Source: Flavobacteriaceae bacterium CRH
Lineage (GTDB): Bacteria > Bacteroidota > Bacteroidia > Flavobacteriales > Flavobacteriaceae
Length of the DNA: 64,000 nt
Assembly (NCBI GenBank): GCA_001507425.1
Contig: LMAJ01000001.1
Location: forward strand, 62,001 to 126,000
Direction: 5' to 3'
The position numbers and the translations under genes were made by a program. Below the pieces are notes generated by a model that was not told the DNA's origin, did not search any database, and saw only the letters and a list, made by a program, of their open reading frames with translations. Positions within the stretch are counted from its first letter, which is position 1. Each line of letters begins with the position of its first letter. Shown here piece by piece: positions 38,725-48,047 of the stretch.

Positions 38725-39660
38725 ATGAAACAAACAACAAACGCAATCGTAATGATTCGGCCAGTTGCTTTTAGAATGAATGAGCAAACAGCTGTAAATA
38801 ATTATTACCAAAAAGTATTAGACGGACTTTTACCAAGTACTGTAAATGCAAAAGCACAACAAGAATTTGATGTTTTTGTCGAAAAATTAAGAGCTGTAGG
38901 AGTTGATGTAACGGTTATTGATGATACATTGGAAACTGATACCCCAGATAGTATTTTTCCAAACAACTGGGTTTCATTTCATGAAAATGGAGATGTAGCA
39001 TTATATCCAATGTTTGCCGAAAATCGTCGTCAGGAACGTCGTGAAGATATTTTAGATACACTGGAAGATAAAGGTTTCGAGATTTCTAATATAATGGATT
39101 ATACTTCAGCAGAAGAAGATGGTTTTTTTCTTGAAGGAACCGGAAGCTTGCTTTTAGACAGAGCAAATGCTAAAGCATATTGCGCTTTGTCACCTCGTGC
39201 AGACGAAGAATTATTTATTGAATTCTGTGAAGATTTTGATTATGCACCTGTTATTTTTGAAGCTTTTCAGACTGTAAACGATGAACGTAAATTAATCTAT
39301 CACACAAATGTAATGATGTGTTTGGGTGAAACTTTTGCTGTTATTTGTGCAGATTGCATTGATGATAAAAAAGAGCGAAAAATGGTTCTTGAAAACCTAA
39401 AAACCGATGGAAAAGAAATTATTTTAATTACAGAAGCACAAGTAAATAATTTTGCAGGTAATATGTTAGAAGTTCGAGGAACAAATGATAAAAAATATAT
39501 CGTTATGAGCGCATCAGCGCATCAGAGTTTAACTTCAAAACAAATTTCTCAATTAGAAAACCATGCAGAAATTTTAAGCTCAAGTTTAGATACAATCGAA
39601 GCTTGTGGCGGCGGAAGTGCAAGATGTATGATGGCAGAAGTGTTTTTGCCAAGAAGTTAG
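38725..39660 (+). CDS. ctlX: CtlX-type citrulline utilisation hydrolase (pentein superfamily)
   Basis: A 311-residue protein of the CtlX family, reported to act in citrulline utilisation. The ATG at 38725 gives a clean start; the longer open frame from 38695 runs through an inverted repeat. Family marks are IRPVAFRMNEQT near the N-terminus, PDSIFPNNW (74-82), LEGTGSLLLD (136-145, catalytic Glu), His193 in IYHTNVMM and Cys301 in GGGSARCMMAEV. It follows the deiminase-like gene and ends before a long bidirectional terminator. Confidence 0.88.
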   Translation: MKQTTNAIVMIRPVAFRMNEQTAVNNYYQKVLDGLLPSTVNAKAQQEFDVFVEKLRAVGVDVTVIDDTLETDTPDSIFPNNWVSFHENGDVALYPMFAENRRQERREDILDTLEDKGFEISNIMDYTSAEEDGFFLEGTGSLLLDRANAKAYCALSPRADEELFIEFCEDFDYAPVIFEAFQTVNDERKLIYHTNVMMCLGETFAVICADCIDDKKERKMVLENLKTDGKEIILITEAQVNNFAGNMLEVRGTNDKKYIVMSASAHQSLTSKQISQLENHAEILSSSLDTIEACGGGSARCMMAEVFLPRS

Positions 39661-39670
39661 AACATATATT

Positions 39671-39724
39671 TACAAAACAGAAAAAGGGATTAAACATTAG
39701 TTTAATCCCTTTTTCTGTTTTGTA
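39671..39724. terminator. Long bidirectional terminator between ctlX and marC
   Basis: A 25-bp perfect inverted repeat (39671-39695 with 39700-39724) has a 4-base loop ATTA. A-rich and T-rich ends in the arms provide U tracts for both directions. It separates the convergent ctlX and marC genes. Confidence 0.92.
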
Positions 39725-39742
39725 TAAAAGTAAAATCTTGTA

Positions 39743-40369
39743 TTAAAAATTTCCTTTTATAATATTCACGATGGAACTTACAATATATTGAATCCCAATA
39801 GAAATTACTATAAAACCAACAATTCTGGAAATTGCTACAATTCCGGATGCACCTAATATTCGGGCTAAATAATGGGCACTTTTTAAAATAGCAAAAATGG
39901 CCACTGCGATAGCTAAAATAGCTAAACTCGAAATAATAACTTCTTCCATTTTATGATGTTCCTGGTAAAAAGCAATCAATAACGAAATTGAACCTGGTCC
40001 TGCGAGCATAGGTATTGCTAAAGGTGTTAGAGCAATATCATTTCGTTGTTGCGCATCAGTTTCTATTTTTTTATTGATACCTCGCTTTTTGTTGAATTTT
40101 CCTGAAAGCAATGAAAAACCTGAATTTACAATTACAATTCCACCCGCAATTCGAAGGGCATCAATACTAATTCCAAAAAAAGTCAGAACATATTGCCCGA
40201 TAAAAAAAGAAACTATTAAAATTATAAAAACGTTAATAGCTGTCCATAAAGAAATTCTCGAACGTTCCTTTTGAGAATCGTGTTGCGTAAGTCCAACAAA
40301 AATAGGTACAGTACCAATTGGATTTAATACTGAAAAAAGAGCGGCAAATAAATAAATGAATAAATCCAT
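39743..40369 (-). CDS. MarC family integral membrane protein
   Basis: A 208-residue protein with six hydrophobic segments, of the MarC/NAAT family. The N-terminal AALFSVLNPIGTVPIFVGLTQ and the central ALTPLAIPMLAGPGSISLLIAF (in parts) are family marks. Despite the name, MarC of E. coli is not involved in multiple antibiotic resistance, and the transported substrate is unsettled; some archaeal members carry neutral amino acids. Convergent with ctlX; divergent from the CoA-binding protein gene. Confidence 0.9.
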   Translation of the reverse strand: MDLFIYLFAALFSVLNPIGTVPIFVGLTQHDSQKERSRISLWTAINVFIILIVSFFIGQYVLTFFGISIDALRIAGGIVIVNSGFSLLSGKFNKKRGINKKIETDAQQRNDIALTPLAIPMLAGPGSISLLIAFYQEHHKMEEVIISSLAILAIAVAIFAILKSAHYLARILGASGIVAISRIVGFIVISIGIQYIVSSIVNIIKGNF

Positions 40370-40497
40370 ATCGTCTGGGTTAATGAGGTAAAAATAGTCA
40401 ATTTTTAATATTTTAGAATAAATTCATGATATGATATTGTTTTTTTATTCTTGTTAATTCTCTATCAATAACATAAACGAAGCTCATTCTTTTTAAT

Positions 40498-40505
40498 TAC
40501 TTTTG
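40498..40505 (+). promoter_or_regulatory. Candidate -7 element before the CoA-binding gene
   Basis: TACTTTTG is a perfect TAnnTTTG match ending 14 bases before the ATG at 40520. No TTG is seen at -33. Confidence 0.5.
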
Positions 40506-40519
40506 TAAAATATTTAAAA

Positions 40520-40888
40520 ATGATGAAAAATAAAAAAACTTTAGTTCTTGGTGCTACTACAAAACCAGATCGATATGCGTTTAGGGCTATAAATATGTTA
40601 GTTGAAAAAGGTCACACAGTATTGGCAATTGGTCAAAACACCGGAGAAGTTGCGGGCGTAAAAATTCAGACTAAAACCATTCCTGTAAAAAATATCGATA
40701 CAGTAACTTTATATTTAAATCCAGCGCGTCAGCGTGATTATTATAATTACATTATTGAAGCACAGCCAAAAAGAGTAGTTTTTAATCCTGGAACCGAAAA
40801 TCCTGAATTGTATCAATTGTTAGAATTAAACAACATAAAGTCTGAAGTTGCCTGTACTTTAGTTCTTTTGGCAACGAATCAATATTAA
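40520..40888 (+). CDS. CoA-binding domain protein (YccU-like)
   Basis: A 122-residue protein consisting of a single Rossmann-type CoA_binding_2 domain, as in YccU. KTLVLGATTKPDRYAFRAINMLVEKGHTVLAIGQ (in parts) gives the nucleotide-binding N-terminus, and RVVFNPGTENPEL the C-terminal part. The cellular role is unknown. The start is ATGATG; either Met may be used. It stands alone, 178 bases before recR. Confidence 0.85.
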   Translation: MMKNKKTLVLGATTKPDRYAFRAINMLVEKGHTVLAIGQNTGEVAGVKIQTKTIPVKNIDTVTLYLNPARQRDYYNYIIEAQPKRVVFNPGTENPELYQLLELNNIKSEVACTLVLLATNQY

Positions 40889-40989
40889 TTTTATAAAAAT
40901 TTCCAGGTGCTTCTTGTGTCTTTTTTATTCTCTGTTGAAAATAAAAAAGCACACTAATCCCAACTGGATTAAAAAATAACGATTTATAC

Positions 40990-40997
40990 TATATTTG
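40990..40997 (+). promoter_or_regulatory. Candidate -7 element of recR (distal)
   Basis: TATATTTG, a perfect consensus match, 69 bases before recR. No TTG at the -33 position. A second box, TACTTTTG, occurs at 41054-41061 and ends 5 bases before the recR ATG; which one is used cannot be decided from sequence. Confidence 0.45.
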
Positions 40998-41066
40998 TAT
41001 TTTAAAAGTATTGATTTTAGTCGCCCCAAAGACTACTAAACCATTTAAAATATTACTTTTGTCGTC

Positions 41067-41687
41067 ATGGAATTTTCATCAAAATTAATAGAAAAAGCAG
41101 TGAACGAAATGTCGCAATTACCAGGAATTGGTAAGCGCACGGCATTGCGCTTGGTCTTGCATTTATTAAAACAGCCCAAAGAACAAACCGGTTTTTTATC
41201 TCAGGCATTATTAAATATGCGTGAGGATATTAAGTTTTGCGAAAATTGCCATAATATTTCTGATACAAAAGTTTGTGAAATCTGTGCTAATCAAGCAAGA
41301 AACCATCAATTAATTTGTGTAGTTGAGGATATTCGCGACGTAATGGCTATCGAAAATACAGGACAATATAAAGGAATTTATCATGTTTTAGGTGGAAAAA
41401 TTTCTCCAATAGAAGGTGTTGGTCCTAGTCAGTTAAATATTTCAAGTTTAGTTGTAAAAGTAAAATCCGGAAAAGTGCAGGAAATTATTTTTGCATTAAG
41501 TTCAACTATGGAAGGCGATACAACAAATTTTTATATCTATAAACAAATTGGAGAGTCTGATGTTGTAATTTCTACCATTGCCAGGGGAATATCTGTAGGC
41601 GACGAGTTAGAATATGCAGATGAAGTTACTCTCGGCAGAAGTATTATACATCGGGTTCCATTCGAAAAAACTTTCAAAAACAACTAA
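41067..41687 (+). CDS. recR: Recombination protein RecR
   Basis: A 206-residue RecR, which works with RecO (and RecF) to load RecA at gaps. It has the N-terminal helix-hairpin-helix LPGIGKRTA (18-26), the four-cysteine zinc site (Cys58, Cys61, Cys70, Cys73) and the Toprim domain beginning [15 protein letters not shown]. The length is standard. The gene ends 70 bases before the polysaccharide locus, from which it is separated by a promoter element rather than a visible terminator. Confidence 0.96.
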   Translation: MEFSSKLIEKAVNEMSQLPGIGKRTALRLVLHLLKQPKEQTGFLSQALLNMREDIKFCENCHNISDTKVCEICANQARNHQLICVVEDIRDVMAIENTGQYKGIYHVLGGKISPIEGVGPSQLNISSLVVKVKSGKVQEIIFALSSTMEGDTTNFYIYKQIGESDVVISTIARGISVGDELEYADEVTLGRSIIHRVPFEKTFKNN

Positions 41688-41732
41688 GCAAATCAAATAA
41701 CAGTTAGATTTCCTGAAGATTAAAGGAAAACC

Positions 41733-41740
41733 TATATTTG
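41733..41740 (+). promoter_or_regulatory. Candidate -7 element of the polysaccharide locus
   Basis: TATATTTG is a perfect match to TAnnTTTG, 17 bases before the first gene of the export locus. The -33 region lacks a clear TTG, so the strength is uncertain. Confidence 0.55.
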
Positions 41741-41757
41741 CCGATAAATTTTAAATA

Positions 41758-42549
41758 ATGACAAAAAAGAGCTTTTATATACTGCTACTAATTAGTACAC
41801 TTTTTACATCTTGTATTCCTATAAAAGATTTAGTGTATTTACAAGATAAAGATTCTTCAGGAGAACAAAATACTGTCGCAGCAGTTGAATCTAAACCGTA
41901 TCGATTACAAGTAAATGATGTTTTAAGTATCGATATAAAAGCAATTGATCCTAAACTTGTAACTATTTTTAATACAACCGACGCTTCCGGAGGTACAGGA
42001 AAATCAGAGTCTAGTCTATATTTTAGTGGTTTTACCGTAGATGACCACGGAAACATTCGAATGCCAATTTTAGGTGAAATAAATGTTATTGGTTATACTC
42101 TTGAGGAAATAAGACTTATAATAGAAAAAAAATTACTTGAAGAATATTTTAAAAGTGATGCTAATATTTTTGTAACGGTTAGGTTAGCTGGTTTTAGATA
42201 TACAATAAATGGTGAAGTTGGAAGTACAGGAACAAAAACATTGTTTAAAGAACATGTTACCATTTTAGAAGCTATTGCAAATGCAGGAGATATTACAACT
42301 GTTGGAAATAGAAAAGCCGTAACCGTTATTCGTCAGACACCAACCGGAGTTGATATGCACGATCTTGATCTTACAGATGTAAATGTACTTAAATCGCCTT
42401 ATTATTACCTGCAGCCTAATGATTATGTTTATGTAAAACCATTAAGGCAAAAAACTTGGGGAACCGGTCAAACAGGAATACAGTCAATTGGTACAATAAT
42501 AACCTTGTTGTCTTTAGCTACAACAGTTTATTTGATTCTTAAAAATTAA
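41758..42549 (+). CDS. Polysaccharide export lipoprotein (Wza/BexD family)
   Basis: A 263-residue outer-membrane auxiliary protein for capsule or exopolysaccharide export. It has a signal peptide with lipobox FTSC, the poly_export domain (YRLQVNDVLSIDIKAID, then DDHGNIRMPILGEINVIGYTLEEI in parts), one SLBB segment (GFRYTINGEVGSTGTKTLF and on) and a hydrophobic C-terminal segment ending IILKN-like, which may span the membrane as in Wza. It forms a pair with the Wzc-type gene 14 bases downstream. Confidence 0.92.
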   Translation: MTKKSFYILLLISTLFTSCIPIKDLVYLQDKDSSGEQNTVAAVESKPYRLQVNDVLSIDIKAIDPKLVTIFNTTDASGGTGKSESSLYFSGFTVDDHGNIRMPILGEINVIGYTLEEIRLIIEKKLLEEYFKSDANIFVTVRLAGFRYTINGEVGSTGTKTLFKEHVTILEAIANAGDITTVGNRKAVTVIRQTPTGVDMHDLDLTDVNVLKSPYYYLQPNDYVYVKPLRQKTWGTGQTGIQSIGTIITLLSLATTVYLILKN

Positions 42550-42563
42550 ACCAAATTCAAAAG

Positions 42564-45002
42564 ATGTTAGATATAAAAGATTTTTCGATTTTTGAGAATC
42601 ATTCAAATTTTGATTTTAAAGGAATGTTATTAAAAATAGCCAGTTACTGGAAATGGTTTCTGATTAGTTTAATAATTGCACTTACAATTGCATATCAGGT
42701 AAATATTCGAAAAGAGAAAATTTATTCGATGCAAACGATGATTTCTATTAAAGAAGAAAGTAATCCATTTTTTACTTCTACTACTAGTTTGGTTTTTAAT
42801 TGGGGCGGAATTTCAGATCAGGTAAATGGAATTTCGACCATATTAAAGTCAAGATCTCACAACGAATTAGTTGTTGATAAATTACAATTTTATATTGATT
42901 ATCTACAGCAAGGAAAATACAATTTAGTCGATTCATACGGATCGGTTCCTTTTTCTTTAAATATCGACAAAACAAAAGGACAACTTGCAAATGCCCTAAT
43001 AAGTATTAAGTTTTTGAGTGATAATGAATATGAAATTCGAATTCCTTTTGAAAACAGTTCGATGTCATTAATAAATTATTCCACAAATTCTTATGCAAGC
43101 ACAAATGTTCAGCCAATAGAATTTGTAAAAAAATATAAAGTTGGAGAACAAGTTGTATTGCCTTTTTTAAATTGGAAACTACAAATAAATGATAATCCCG
43201 GTTTTTATAAAGGGAATGAATATTTTGTGAGATTTAATGACTTTAATGGTACCGTATCTCGTTTTAGAGGTGTAAATATAGATTCTGATGACAAAGGAGG
43301 ATCAATATTAACCTTGAGTATGACAGGTACAAATAAAGCCAGAATGGTTGAGTACTTAAATGCTACAGTAAGAATGCTGATAAAAATTCAGCTTGACGGA
43401 AAAAATCAATTTGCAAACAATACAATAAGATTTATTGATAGTACTCTTGTTGCTATGGAAGGCCAATTGAAGGAAAATGGAAATGAATTAAAATCTTTTA
43501 GAAAAGATAAAAATATATACGATATTGAAGCAGGAGGCGCTAAAATTTCGGATAAAATAACTGATTTTGACTTAGAAAAAGATCAAATTTCCAGAAAAAT
43601 AGCCTATTACAATTCACTTAAAACATATTTAAATAATAGTGTCGATTATTCAAGACTGCCGGCTCCATCGGTTGCAGGTATAGACGATCCTAATATTGTT
43701 GTAAATGTATCTAAAATAATAGCACTCTCTACCCAAAGGTCTGAAATGGCTTATGCAGTAAAAAGCGATAAGATTTTTAAAGATTTTGATAACCAGATGG
43801 CAGCTGTAAAAAATGTTTTACTGGAAAATATTGTCAGCGCTAAATCATCATTATTGTATGATTTGTCTATGGTTAATGCAAAAATTGGTCAAGCCGAAAA
43901 TACAGTTAAAAAACTCCCGGAAGAACAACAGGAGTTATTAAAAATTAAAAGAAAATATGATTTAAATGATAATATTTATACAGAATTCCTTCAGAAAAGA
44001 AACGAAGCAGAAATTGTAAAAGCATCTAATTTATCAGACATTCACTTTATAGATTCAGCTAAAGATATTGGAGGTGGTTTAATTGGTCCAAAAACTTCTG
44101 TAAATTATGTATTGGCTTTGTTTTTAGGAATATTAATTCCGCTATTATTTATTTTAGTGATTTTCTTTATTAATAATTCTATTCAAAGTACCGAAGATAT
44201 TAGTAAATTAACTCAAATTCCTCTTATCGGGCTTATCGGTGTCAATAAGGATAACGTTAATTTAGCAGTATTTGATAAGCCAAAATCTGCCCTTTCAGAA
44301 TCCTTCAGGGCGATTCGTTCTTCGTTGCAATTCTTATATAAAAAACAACAAGTAAGCGGGGCAAAAACCTTAATGATAACATCCTCTATAAGTGGTGAAG
44401 GAAAAACTTTTTGCTCTATAAATATTGCAACAATTTTCGCTTTAAGCGAAAAGAAAACAGTCATAATTGGTTTAGATTTAAGAAAACCAAGATTAGCTGA
44501 TGAGTTTAATTTGACCAATCAGGTTGGAGTTGTCAATTATCTAATTAAACAAAAGAGTTTAAATGAGATAATAAACGCAACAGAAATTCCTAATCTTGAT
44601 GTTATTCTCTCAGGGCCAATTCCTCCTAATCCGTCTGAACTTATTATAAGTGAGGCGATGAAAGAATTAATAGAAGAGTTAAAACAAAAATATGATTATA
44701 TTATTTTAGACACTCCTCCTGTTGGCCTGGTTTCAGATTCGCTCGAATTGGCTCAATATGCAGATGTAACATTGTATATTGTTAGACAAAATTATACCAA
44801 AAAAGATATGATTACGTTATTGAATACAAGAATCAAAAGAGGCGAGCTTAATAATACAAGTATTGTTTTGAACGGATACGAAAATAAAGCCAAATATGGT
44901 ACTTACGGATATGGTTATGGAGACTATTCTAATGGATATCATGAAGAAGAAGAAAAGCCAACTTTGCTGAAGTCTATTTTAAATAAATTTGGTAAAAAAT
45001 AA
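42564..45002 (+). CDS. Wzc-type polysaccharide co-polymerase with tyrosine autokinase
   Basis: An 812-residue inner-membrane protein controlling polysaccharide chain length and export. It has an N-terminal transmembrane segment (about 30-47), a Wzz domain, a coiled periplasmic region, a second transmembrane segment (about 510-535) and a cytosolic BY-kinase. The kinase shows Walker A ISGEGKTF (about 609), Walker A' GLDLRKPR (about 636) and Walker B IILDTPPVG (about 712). The tail is rich in tyrosine (YGTYGYGYGDYSNGY, about 780-795), the usual autophosphorylation cluster. It pairs with the Wza-like lipoprotein upstream. Confidence 0.94.
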   Translation: MLDIKDFSIFENHSNFDFKGMLLKIASYWKWFLISLIIALTIAYQVNIRKEKIYSMQTMISIKEESNPFFTSTTSLVFNWGGISDQVNGISTILKSRSHNELVVDKLQFYIDYLQQGKYNLVDSYGSVPFSLNIDKTKGQLANALISIKFLSDNEYEIRIPFENSSMSLINYSTNSYASTNVQPIEFVKKYKVGEQVVLPFLNWKLQINDNPGFYKGNEYFVRFNDFNGTVSRFRGVNIDSDDKGGSILTLSMTGTNKARMVEYLNATVRMLIKIQLDGKNQFANNTIRFIDSTLVAMEGQLKENGNELKSFRKDKNIYDIEAGGAKISDKITDFDLEKDQISRKIAYYNSLKTYLNNSVDYSRLPAPSVAGIDDPNIVVNVSKIIALSTQRSEMAYAVKSDKIFKDFDNQMAAVKNVLLENIVSAKSSLLYDLSMVNAKIGQAENTVKKLPEEQQELLKIKRKYDLNDNIYTEFLQKRNEAEIVKASNLSDIHFIDSAKDIGGGLIGPKTSVNYVLALFLGILIPLLFILVIFFINNSIQSTEDISKLTQIPLIGLIGVNKDNVNLAVFDKPKSALSESFRAIRSSLQFLYKKQQVSGAKTLMITSSISGEGKTFCSINIATIFALSEKKTVIIGLDLRKPRLADEFNLTNQVGVVNYLIKQKSLNEIINATEIPNLDVILSGPIPPNPSELIISEAMKELIEELKQKYDYIILDTPPVGLVSDSLELAQYADVTLYIVRQNYTKKDMITLLNTRIKRGELNNTSIVLNGYENKAKYGTYGYGYGDYSNGYHEEEEKPTLLKSILNKFGKK

Positions 45003-45012
45003 ATTAAAAAAT

Positions 45013-45996
45013 ATGAAAACATCCACTCAATATAAAATTCTGATTACTGGTGGAGCGGGCTTTATTGGTTCAAATTTATGTGAGTATTTTTTAGGATTAG
45101 GCCATGAAGTTGTTTGTTTGGATAATTTCTCAACAGGGCATCACCATAATTTGAAAGATTTGATAAATAATTCTAATTTCAGATTAATTGAAGGTGATAT
45201 TCGAAATATTGCTGATTGTGTTTTAGCCGTTGAAGGCGTTGATTATGTTTTACATCAGGCCGCTCTTGGGTCTGTTCCAAGATCAATAAACGATCCAATC
45301 ACTACAAATGATGTAAATGTTTCCGGCTTTTTAAACATGTTAGTAGCTTCTCGCGATGCTAAAATAAAACGATTTATATATGCTGCCAGTTCTTCAACTT
45401 ATGGAGATTCTCAAGGATTGCCAAAAGTCGAAGATGTAATAGGAAAACCTTTGTCGCCGTATGCAATTACAAAATATGTAAATGAATTATACGCCGAAAT
45501 CTTCAGTAAAACTTACGGATTAGAAACAATTGGATTGCGTTATTTTAATGTTTTTGGAAGAAAACAGGACCCTAAAGGAGCTTATGCAGCTGTGATTCCT
45601 AAATTCGTTATGCAATTAATGAATTATGAAAGTCCAATAATTAACGGAGACGGTGATTATTCGAGAGATTTTACCTACATTAGCAATGTTGTTCAGATGA
45701 ATGAGCTGGCGATGACCAGCAAAAATCCTGAAGCAGCAAATACGGTTTACAATACTGCCTTTGGTGATCGCAATACATTGAACGATTTAGTGGGATATTT
45801 AAAGAAATATTTAGCTGAATTTGATCCTAAAATTGCTGATGTTGAAGTGATATATGGAGTTAATAGAGCAGGAGATATTCCCCATTCATTAGCAAGTATT
45901 GATAAAGCAAAAAAAATACTGGGTTACGATCCGAAATATTCTTTACAAGAAGGATTAAAAGAAGCAGTAAGCTGGTATTGGAATAATTTGAAATAA
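45013..45996 (+). CDS. UDP-N-acetylhexosamine 4-epimerase (WbpP/TviC type)
   Basis: A 327-residue short-chain dehydrogenase-type epimerase. The ATG at 45013 follows the kinase stop; the longer frame from 44989 overlaps the kinase and is less likely. NAD binding is by GGAGFIG (13-19) and the catalytic pair is Tyr150 and Lys154 in PYAITK. LDNFSTGHHHNL (36-47) and SVPRSINDP are marks of the WbpP/TviC group, which interconverts UDP-GlcNAc and UDP-GalNAc. Together with the TviB-like dehydrogenase at 48263 it predicts UDP-GalNAcA synthesis. Confidence 0.85.
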   Translation: MKTSTQYKILITGGAGFIGSNLCEYFLGLGHEVVCLDNFSTGHHHNLKDLINNSNFRLIEGDIRNIADCVLAVEGVDYVLHQAALGSVPRSINDPITTNDVNVSGFLNMLVASRDAKIKRFIYAASSSTYGDSQGLPKVEDVIGKPLSPYAITKYVNELYAEIFSKTYGLETIGLRYFNVFGRKQDPKGAYAAVIPKFVMQLMNYESPIINGDGDYSRDFTYISNVVQMNELAMTSKNPEAANTVYNTAFGDRNTLNDLVGYLKKYLAEFDPKIADVEVIYGVNRAGDIPHSLASIDKAKKILGYDPKYSLQEGLKEAVSWYWNNLK

Positions 45997-46023
45997 ATTA
46001 AAGTTTAAGAAAACATATATTAA

Positions 46024-47415
46024 ATGAAAATAACTAAAATTTGTTGTATCGGAGCTGGTTATGTTGGAGGGCCAACTATGGCAGTAATTGCTCAAAAATG
46101 TCCTGATATTCAGGTAACAGTTGTTGATTTGAATGAACAAAGAATTAAAGATTGGAACGATCCTAATACAGATAATATTCCGATCTATGAGCCAGGCCTT
46201 TCAGAAATTGTAGCAGAAGCAAGAGGAAGAAATCTTTTCTTTTCGACAGATGTTGAAAAAGCTATTGACGAGGCTCAGGTTATTTTTATTTCAGTCAACA
46301 CGCCAACTAAAACTTATGGAAAAGGAAAAGGTATGGCAGCTGACCTAAAATATATTGAATTATGTGCAAGGCAAATTGCAAAAGTTGCCAAACAAAATAA
46401 AATTGTAGTAGAAAAATCTACTCTGCCAGTTAGAACAGCCGAAGCTATAAAAAGTATTTTAGACAATACCGGAAATGGAGTTCAGTTTCAAATTCTATCA
46501 AATCCTGAATTCTTGGCAGAAGGAACGGCAGTTACAGATTTGCTAAATCCGGATCGAATTTTGATTGGTGGCGATACAACACCAGAAGGTGAAGATGCAA
46601 TTAATGCCTTAGTAGATGTGTATGCAAATTGGGTAAATAGAGATAAAATTTTGACTACAAACGTTTGGTCGTCAGAATTATCTAAGCTTACGGCAAATGC
46701 ATTTTTAGCGCAGCGTATTTCATCTATAAATGCAATGTCAGAATTATGTGAAAAAACAGGTGCAGATGTTAGTGAAGTTGCAAGAGCAATTGGAATGGAT
46801 AGCAGAATTGGTCCTAAATTTTTGAAAGCATCAGTAGGTTTTGGTGGTTCGTGCTTTCAAAAAGATATTTTGAATCTTGTTTATATCGCTAAATCATATG
46901 GCTTAAATGAAGTAGCAGATTATTGGGAGCAGGTAATTATAATGAATGACCATCAAAAAAGAAGATTTTCTAATAAAGTTGTTCAAACATTATATAATAC
47001 AGTTGCCGATAAAAAAATTGCATTTTTAGGATGGGCATTCAAAAAAGACACAAACGATACTCGTGAATCTGCAGCTATATATGTGGCGGACGATTTAATA
47101 AATGAAAAAGCAAAAATTTCAGTCTACGATCCGAAAGTTTCAAGAAATAAAATGCTGAATGATTTAGATTATTTGGAAACAAGATCTGCTGAGGAAAATA
47201 ATAATGCTGTTTTAACGTTTGATAATGCTTATGAAGCCTGTAAAGGAGCACATGCAATTGCAGTTCTAACAGAATGGGATGAATTTATAACTTATGATTG
47301 GCAGAAGATTTACGATTCTATGCATAAACCAGCGTTTCTTTTTGATGGAAGAAATATATTAAATGCCAAAGAATTAGAATCAATTGGATTTATTTACAAA
47401 GGAATAGGTTCTTAG
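46024..47415 (+). CDS. ugd: UDP-glucose 6-dehydrogenase, eukaryote-like type
   Basis: A 463-residue enzyme that oxidises UDP-glucose to UDP-glucuronic acid with two NAD. It has the Rossmann turn GAGYVGGPT (10-18), [10 protein letters not shown] (131-140) and catalytic Cys277 in [10 protein letters not shown]. Sequence such as [36 protein letters not shown] (in parts) and [18 protein letters not shown] closely follows the animal UGDH branch rather than the short bacterial Ugd; such enzymes are known in Bacteroidota. It supplies uronic acid for the polysaccharide. Confidence 0.9.
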   Translation: MKITKICCIGAGYVGGPTMAVIAQKCPDIQVTVVDLNEQRIKDWNDPNTDNIPIYEPGLSEIVAEARGRNLFFSTDVEKAIDEAQVIFISVNTPTKTYGKGKGMAADLKYIELCARQIAKVAKQNKIVVEKSTLPVRTAEAIKSILDNTGNGVQFQILSNPEFLAEGTAVTDLLNPDRILIGGDTTPEGEDAINALVDVYANWVNRDKILTTNVWSSELSKLTANAFLAQRISSINAMSELCEKTGADVSEVARAIGMDSRIGPKFLKASVGFGGSCFQKDILNLVYIAKSYGLNEVADYWEQVIIMNDHQKRRFSNKVVQTLYNTVADKKIAFLGWAFKKDTNDTRESAAIYVADDLINEKAKISVYDPKVSRNKMLNDLDYLETRSAEENNNAVLTFDNAYEACKGAHAIAVLTEWDEFITYDWQKIYDSMHKPAFLFDGRNILNAKELESIGFIYKGIGS

Positions 47416-47500
47416 TAAAAGATAAGTTGCAATCATTTAAGATGAAAGATAAATATAATAGCGTAGAAGAGATAAATCTTTTATTTCAAATTGAGATGAC

Positions 47501-47965
47501 ATGAGTTGGTTTGTAGTGTATACTAAGCCTAAATGGGAGAAAAAAGTAGCAGAAAAACTTAATCAAATTGGTATTGAATGCTATTGTCCATTAATTACTC
47601 AGATAAAACAATGGTCAGATAGAAAGAAAAAAGTTGAAGTACCATTGTTTAATTCCTATGTTTTTGTGCAGTTATTAGATAAAGATCGAAATTCTGTTTT
47701 TCAAATTGCAGGTGTAGTACGATATTTATATTGGTTAGGAAAGCCGGCAATTGTTCGAGATGAAGAGATTAATGTCATAAAAACTGGTTTAGCTTCTCCT
47801 AATTTAAGTGAAGTTTCAGTAACTTCTATTCAGGTAGGAGATCGAATAAAGCTCGAATCTGGGGCTTTTACTAATCAGGATGCCATTGTAAAAGAAATTT
47901 CTAATACTCATTATATTTTAGTTTTAGAATCCTTAGGATGCGTGTTAAAGATAAAGTATAAATAA
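47501..47965 (+). CDS. UpxY-family transcription antiterminator (NusG paralogue)
   Basis: A 154-residue NusG-like protein. The NGN domain (WFVVYTKPKWEKKVAEKL, then PLFNSYVFVQL) is followed by a C-terminal KOW-like domain (VGDRIKLESGAF). UpxY proteins in Bacteroides act on the leaders of their own capsule operons to prevent premature termination. Here the gene lies inside the polysaccharide locus, and a strong terminator and a new promoter follow it directly, so downstream genes are a possible target. The 85-base spacer before it shows no strong promoter. Confidence 0.85.
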   Translation: MSWFVVYTKPKWEKKVAEKLNQIGIECYCPLITQIKQWSDRKKKVEVPLFNSYVFVQLLDKDRNSVFQIAGVVRYLYWLGKPAIVRDEEINVIKTGLASPNLSEVSVTSIQVGDRIKLESGAFTNQDAIVKEISNTHYILVLESLGCVLKIKYK

Positions 47966-47997
47966 ATTTGATAAAATCTAAAGTCAACTGGTGGCTG

Positions 47998-48047
47998 TAG
48001 AGAATAAAAATCACTTTAATTATGATTTCTATTCTCTATTTTTTTTT
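47998..48047 (+). terminator. Strong intrinsic terminator after upxY
   Basis: The outer 9-bp stem TAGAGAATA / TATTCTCTA, a 1x1 internal loop and the inner 6-bp stem AAATCA / TGATTT have a 9-base loop. They are followed by nine T. It lies 32 bases after the upxY stop and interrupts the polysaccharide locus. Confidence 0.88.

Noticed and set aside
47988..48002. Resemblance to the JUMPstart/ops element of RfaH-controlled operons (CTGGTGGCTGTAGAG)
   Set aside because: Similarity covers only about a dozen bases and lacks the GGCGGTAG core; UpxY proteins are not known to use ops. Mentioned only because it precedes the terminator after upxY.
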